Source: Volvox africanus (lineage: Eukaryota; Chlorophyta; Chlorophyceae; Chlamydomonadales; Volvocaceae). From it: DNA of 64,000 bases. The position numbers and the translations under genes were made by a program. Each line of letters opens with the position of its first letter. The first letter of the stretch is position 1. Location of the stretch: contig BSDZ01000021.1 in the NCBI GenBank assembly GCA_030268105.1, forward strand, positions 1,922,001-1,986,000, written 5' to 3'. Shown piece after piece: positions 62,101-64,000 of this stretch. The notes below the pieces were generated by a model, which made no database searches, was not told the origin of the DNA, and worked only from the letters and a program-made list of their open reading frames with translations.

Positions 62101-62919
62101 CTCTGCTGGAAAGTTGAACTTCCAAATAGCGCCATCCATGTGCCCTGAGATGACGTTCTGACCGTTAAGGCTGGACGCTAGAGCAACCACGTAAGAGTTC
62201 TCTGGGTGAGCGTAGCAGGTATAGGACTTGTTCTTTCCTAGCATACCCAGGCGAACCTTCCCATCCGCTAGGCCGAACACGACCTCGTTGGGCCTATCTT
62301 TAGGCCATACCAAGCTGGTCACCGCGCAGGCCTGTGGAAACTTGTTACAAATGCTCTTCTTGTCTGCACCCGTGTCTGGGTCTACAAGCCTGGGGTGGGA
62401 CGAGTTGGGGTTCGGGTAGGAGCAAGGGCGTAGCGTGCTGACATGCACATGTGGACGCAGCACCACTCAGCATTTCACCCAGCGAAAAGTAACTTAGCAG
62501 GTGCGGATCTAGGCATTTGTGCTTTCATGACGCTATTTTCATGCCAATCGCCTGTATTTACCTGTACACAAACACGATGTTATCGCTTTGCGCAATCGCG
62601 AGCTTGGTAGAATCTGGCGAAAATGCCATAGCCCGAACAATATATGTGTTCGGATTGCTGGCTTCCGCTGGCTTAGTCTTGAACTTGTCCCGCTTTTCCC
62701 CATTTTCGTCGAATAGGTATACTACCTTGTCCGTGGACACCGCTGCTAATCGAGAGCTGTAAATACGAAAAGAGAAAAATACTTAGGCCGATGCTCTGCC
62801 GTTTTATCAGAACCTTGGAAGCTCAAAGACACGCACTTGTTTGGAGCCCAGGTCAACGACGTAATCTTCTGATATGTTTCTGCCGGTGGCAGAATAGACT
62901 TAAAGTAGCGAAGCTGCAT
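53113..62919 (-). CDS. IFT172: Intraflagellar transport protein IFT172
   Basis: About 21 exons from ATG 62919 ([20 protein letters not shown]) to stop 53113, roughly 1775 aa (animal and algal IFT172 about 1750). It is the largest IFT-B subunit, acting at the tip turnaround of the IFT train. Approximate exons: 62919-62838, 62758-62562, 62399-61807, 61121-60872, 60678-60317, 60079-59418, 59208-58772, 58540-58368, 58122-57908, 57688-57526, 57387-57311, 57119-56990, 56868-56779, 56477-56202, 56053-55783, 55646-55476, 55232-55069, 54847-54713, 54503-54162, 53926-53690 and 53405-53113. The N-terminal WD40 propellers show [39 protein letters not shown] and [18 protein letters not shown]; the rest is TPR-like helical repeats ([38 protein letters not shown]). 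The C-terminus has CEHC and CHFC pairs. One intron is GC-AG. Confidence 0.97.
58541..58771 (-). other. GC-AG intron in IFT172
   Basis: Minus-strand donor CCCGCGGAG / GCGAGT and acceptor CAG before GTCATC. The join gives [19 protein letters not shown] in phase 0, aligning residue for residue with the human FPVEVVKLEEAWGDHL. The nearby GTGGCT donor would shift the frame. Confidence 0.75.
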
Positions 62920-63365
62920 GTTTCCAACCTTGAGCCTTAGGTTACTTGCAAGTCATGGGACGCGAAGGCTAGCGGAAGCACACCACTGGATCAACCCCTG
63001 CCTAATGCAAAAATTACAAAGTAACGACAATATAGCTTGAGTTTGTAAGTAATCATATGTTTGCTGCTGGCCGTTTGGGCATCCTGTTTCCGGGCAGCGT
63101 GTGCCGTACACGGAGGTCCTTTGAGAGCACGAGCAGCCCTTTGCTGGTAAGCTATCAAATTACCCAATACATATGTATTACGCCAATATCCAATGCTAAA
63201 TTCCTGAAGCTTTACGACTGTCAACCAATTTGCAGTTCACGCGCCCACATACTGGCTCCGCCACAGATGCAGGAAAAGACTATCTTTATATTTTAAAACT
63301 TGTAAGTAGCTTATCATTGAAGCTCCTTTCTTTGAGCAAGGGCGGGGTGCCATATTAGCGGAGCC
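62920..63365. promoter_or_regulatory. Head-to-head intergenic region, IFT172 / coiled-coil gene
   Basis: 446 bp between divergent starts (62919 minus, 63366 plus). AT-rich centre; no named motif recognised. Likely shared promoter region. Confidence 0.5.
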
Positions 63366-64000
63366 ATGGCAACAAAGACGACCCTGAAGCTCCCGCGGTT
63401 ACGGACGAAGGAGGAGCTGCTCAAGGTGCGTCTTATGATTATTAAGTGGTATAGCGGATTCGTAGCGGAAGTGGGATGTAAAGGTGGTTGTCATCGATGC
63501 CCTTATAGACATCGCCGGAGCTCTGTAAGCTCCTGGGCGAGGACAGCGACGATGGACGCAGCATGTCACCATTCACAGCGCCACCTCCTGCGGTTACGAC
63601 GACAAAGCCTCCATCACGCGGCCTTCCCGCTGTACCGGCGAAGACGACAAAGGCGCCGGGTATGGACACGCCCCGCGGACTTGGCGAAGAAGAGTTAACT
63701 GAGGAGGAATTATTAAGACTGGAACTTGAAAAAATAAAAAATGAGCGTCAGGTTTTGCTGGACTCAATCAAGCTTGTCAAGGCGCAAGCAGGTAGGCTCA
63801 CATGCTCAGCACTCGGCGCTGTTTGCGCGCAGGGGACGCACATAACGAACATTTCCTCACTCTCTCAGGTACTGCCGGCGGTGAAGCGCAGCAAAGTGAC
63901 ATAAAAACGCTTCGAAGAGAGCTAGAACTGAAGAAAGCGAAGCTCAACGAGCTGCGCGAGGAGGTTCGCCGCAAAGAGTCAATGTTCAACAAAAACCGCG
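63366..64000 (+). CDS. Unidentified coiled-coil protein, N-terminal part (runs off right edge)
   Basis: Three exons are visible: 63366-63425 (MATKTTLKLPRLRTKEELLK), an exon starting about 63510 after TATAG and ending at 63791 with AAGCAG, and a third from 63870 to the window edge. Joined in phase they give about 160 residues. The middle part has a Pro/Thr-rich disordered segment (PPPAVTTTKPPSRGLPAVP), then an acidic start of coiled coil (EELTEEELLRLELEKI), continuing as LKKAKLNELREEVRRKES. I do not recognise the family. The long heptad-like helix and its head-to-head position with IFT172 make a cilium or basal-body protein a reasonable guess, no more. Confidence 0.6.

Noticed and set aside
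1..64000. tRNA, rRNA, CRISPR array, operon or prokaryotic defence system
   Set aside because: No cloverleaf, rRNA core sequence or spaced direct repeats were noticed; the genes are spliced eukaryotic nuclear genes.

Overview
The window is nuclear DNA of an intron-rich, flagellated photosynthetic eukaryote, most likely a chlorophyte green alga of the Chlamydomonas/Volvox type. The evidence is the combination of cilia genes (CCDC39, IFT172, a CFAP47-like protein) with plant-type genes: a pseudouridine kinase, a DnaJ ending in CAQQ, and an STI1-ankyrin protein resembling AKR2. Introns are dense, short to medium, and mostly GT-AG with GTGAGT/GTGCGT-like donors. Candidate TGTAA polyadenylation signals follow several genes. 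I assembled gene models by reading splice junctions by eye and requiring reading phase and family alignment to agree, so individual exon edges may be off by a few bases.

Layout, left to right: (1) 1-8177, minus, 5' part of a giant ASH-domain axonemal protein, probably CFAP47, running off the left edge; (2) 8541-11508, plus, GLOD4; (3) 12917-16636, plus, a glycerophosphodiester phosphodiesterase (GDPD) with a 148-bp tandem repeat in an intron; (4) 17411-20079, minus, a Ser/acid-rich, probably nucleolar or chromatin protein; (5) 21141-25163, plus, pseudouridine kinase; (6) 25930-27497, minus, ribosomal protein eL14; (7) 27806-35511, plus, CCDC39/FAP59, 18 exons; (8) 36668-42698, minus, PP4 regulatory subunit 3; (9) 43076-45583, plus, RNase H2 subunit A; (10) 46375-48668, minus, type I DnaJ; (11) 49044-50975, minus, STI1-ankyrin protein; (12) 53113-62919, minus, IFT172, about 21 exons; (13) 63366-64000, plus, start of an unidentified coiled-coil gene running off the right edge.

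Five gene pairs are head-to-head over 300-1060 bp. Each of the three cilium genes with a visible start (CFAP47-like, CCDC39, IFT172) shares such an intergenic stretch with a neighbour. The cilium genes act together in axoneme building: IFT172 in the IFT-B train, CCDC39 in the 96-nm ruler, and the CFAP47-like protein probably in the central apparatus. The remaining genes are housekeeping: translation, chaperones, genome maintenance, phosphatase control, nucleoside salvage and phosphodiester metabolism.

I found no tRNA, rRNA, CRISPR array, intact transposon or dedicated defence system. The most notable signals are a GDPD whose family HRG motif reads YRG, three GC-AG introns supported by frame and alignment, a 12-nt micro-exon in RNase H2A, a cysteine-rich IFT172 C-terminus, and the intronic tandem repeat.
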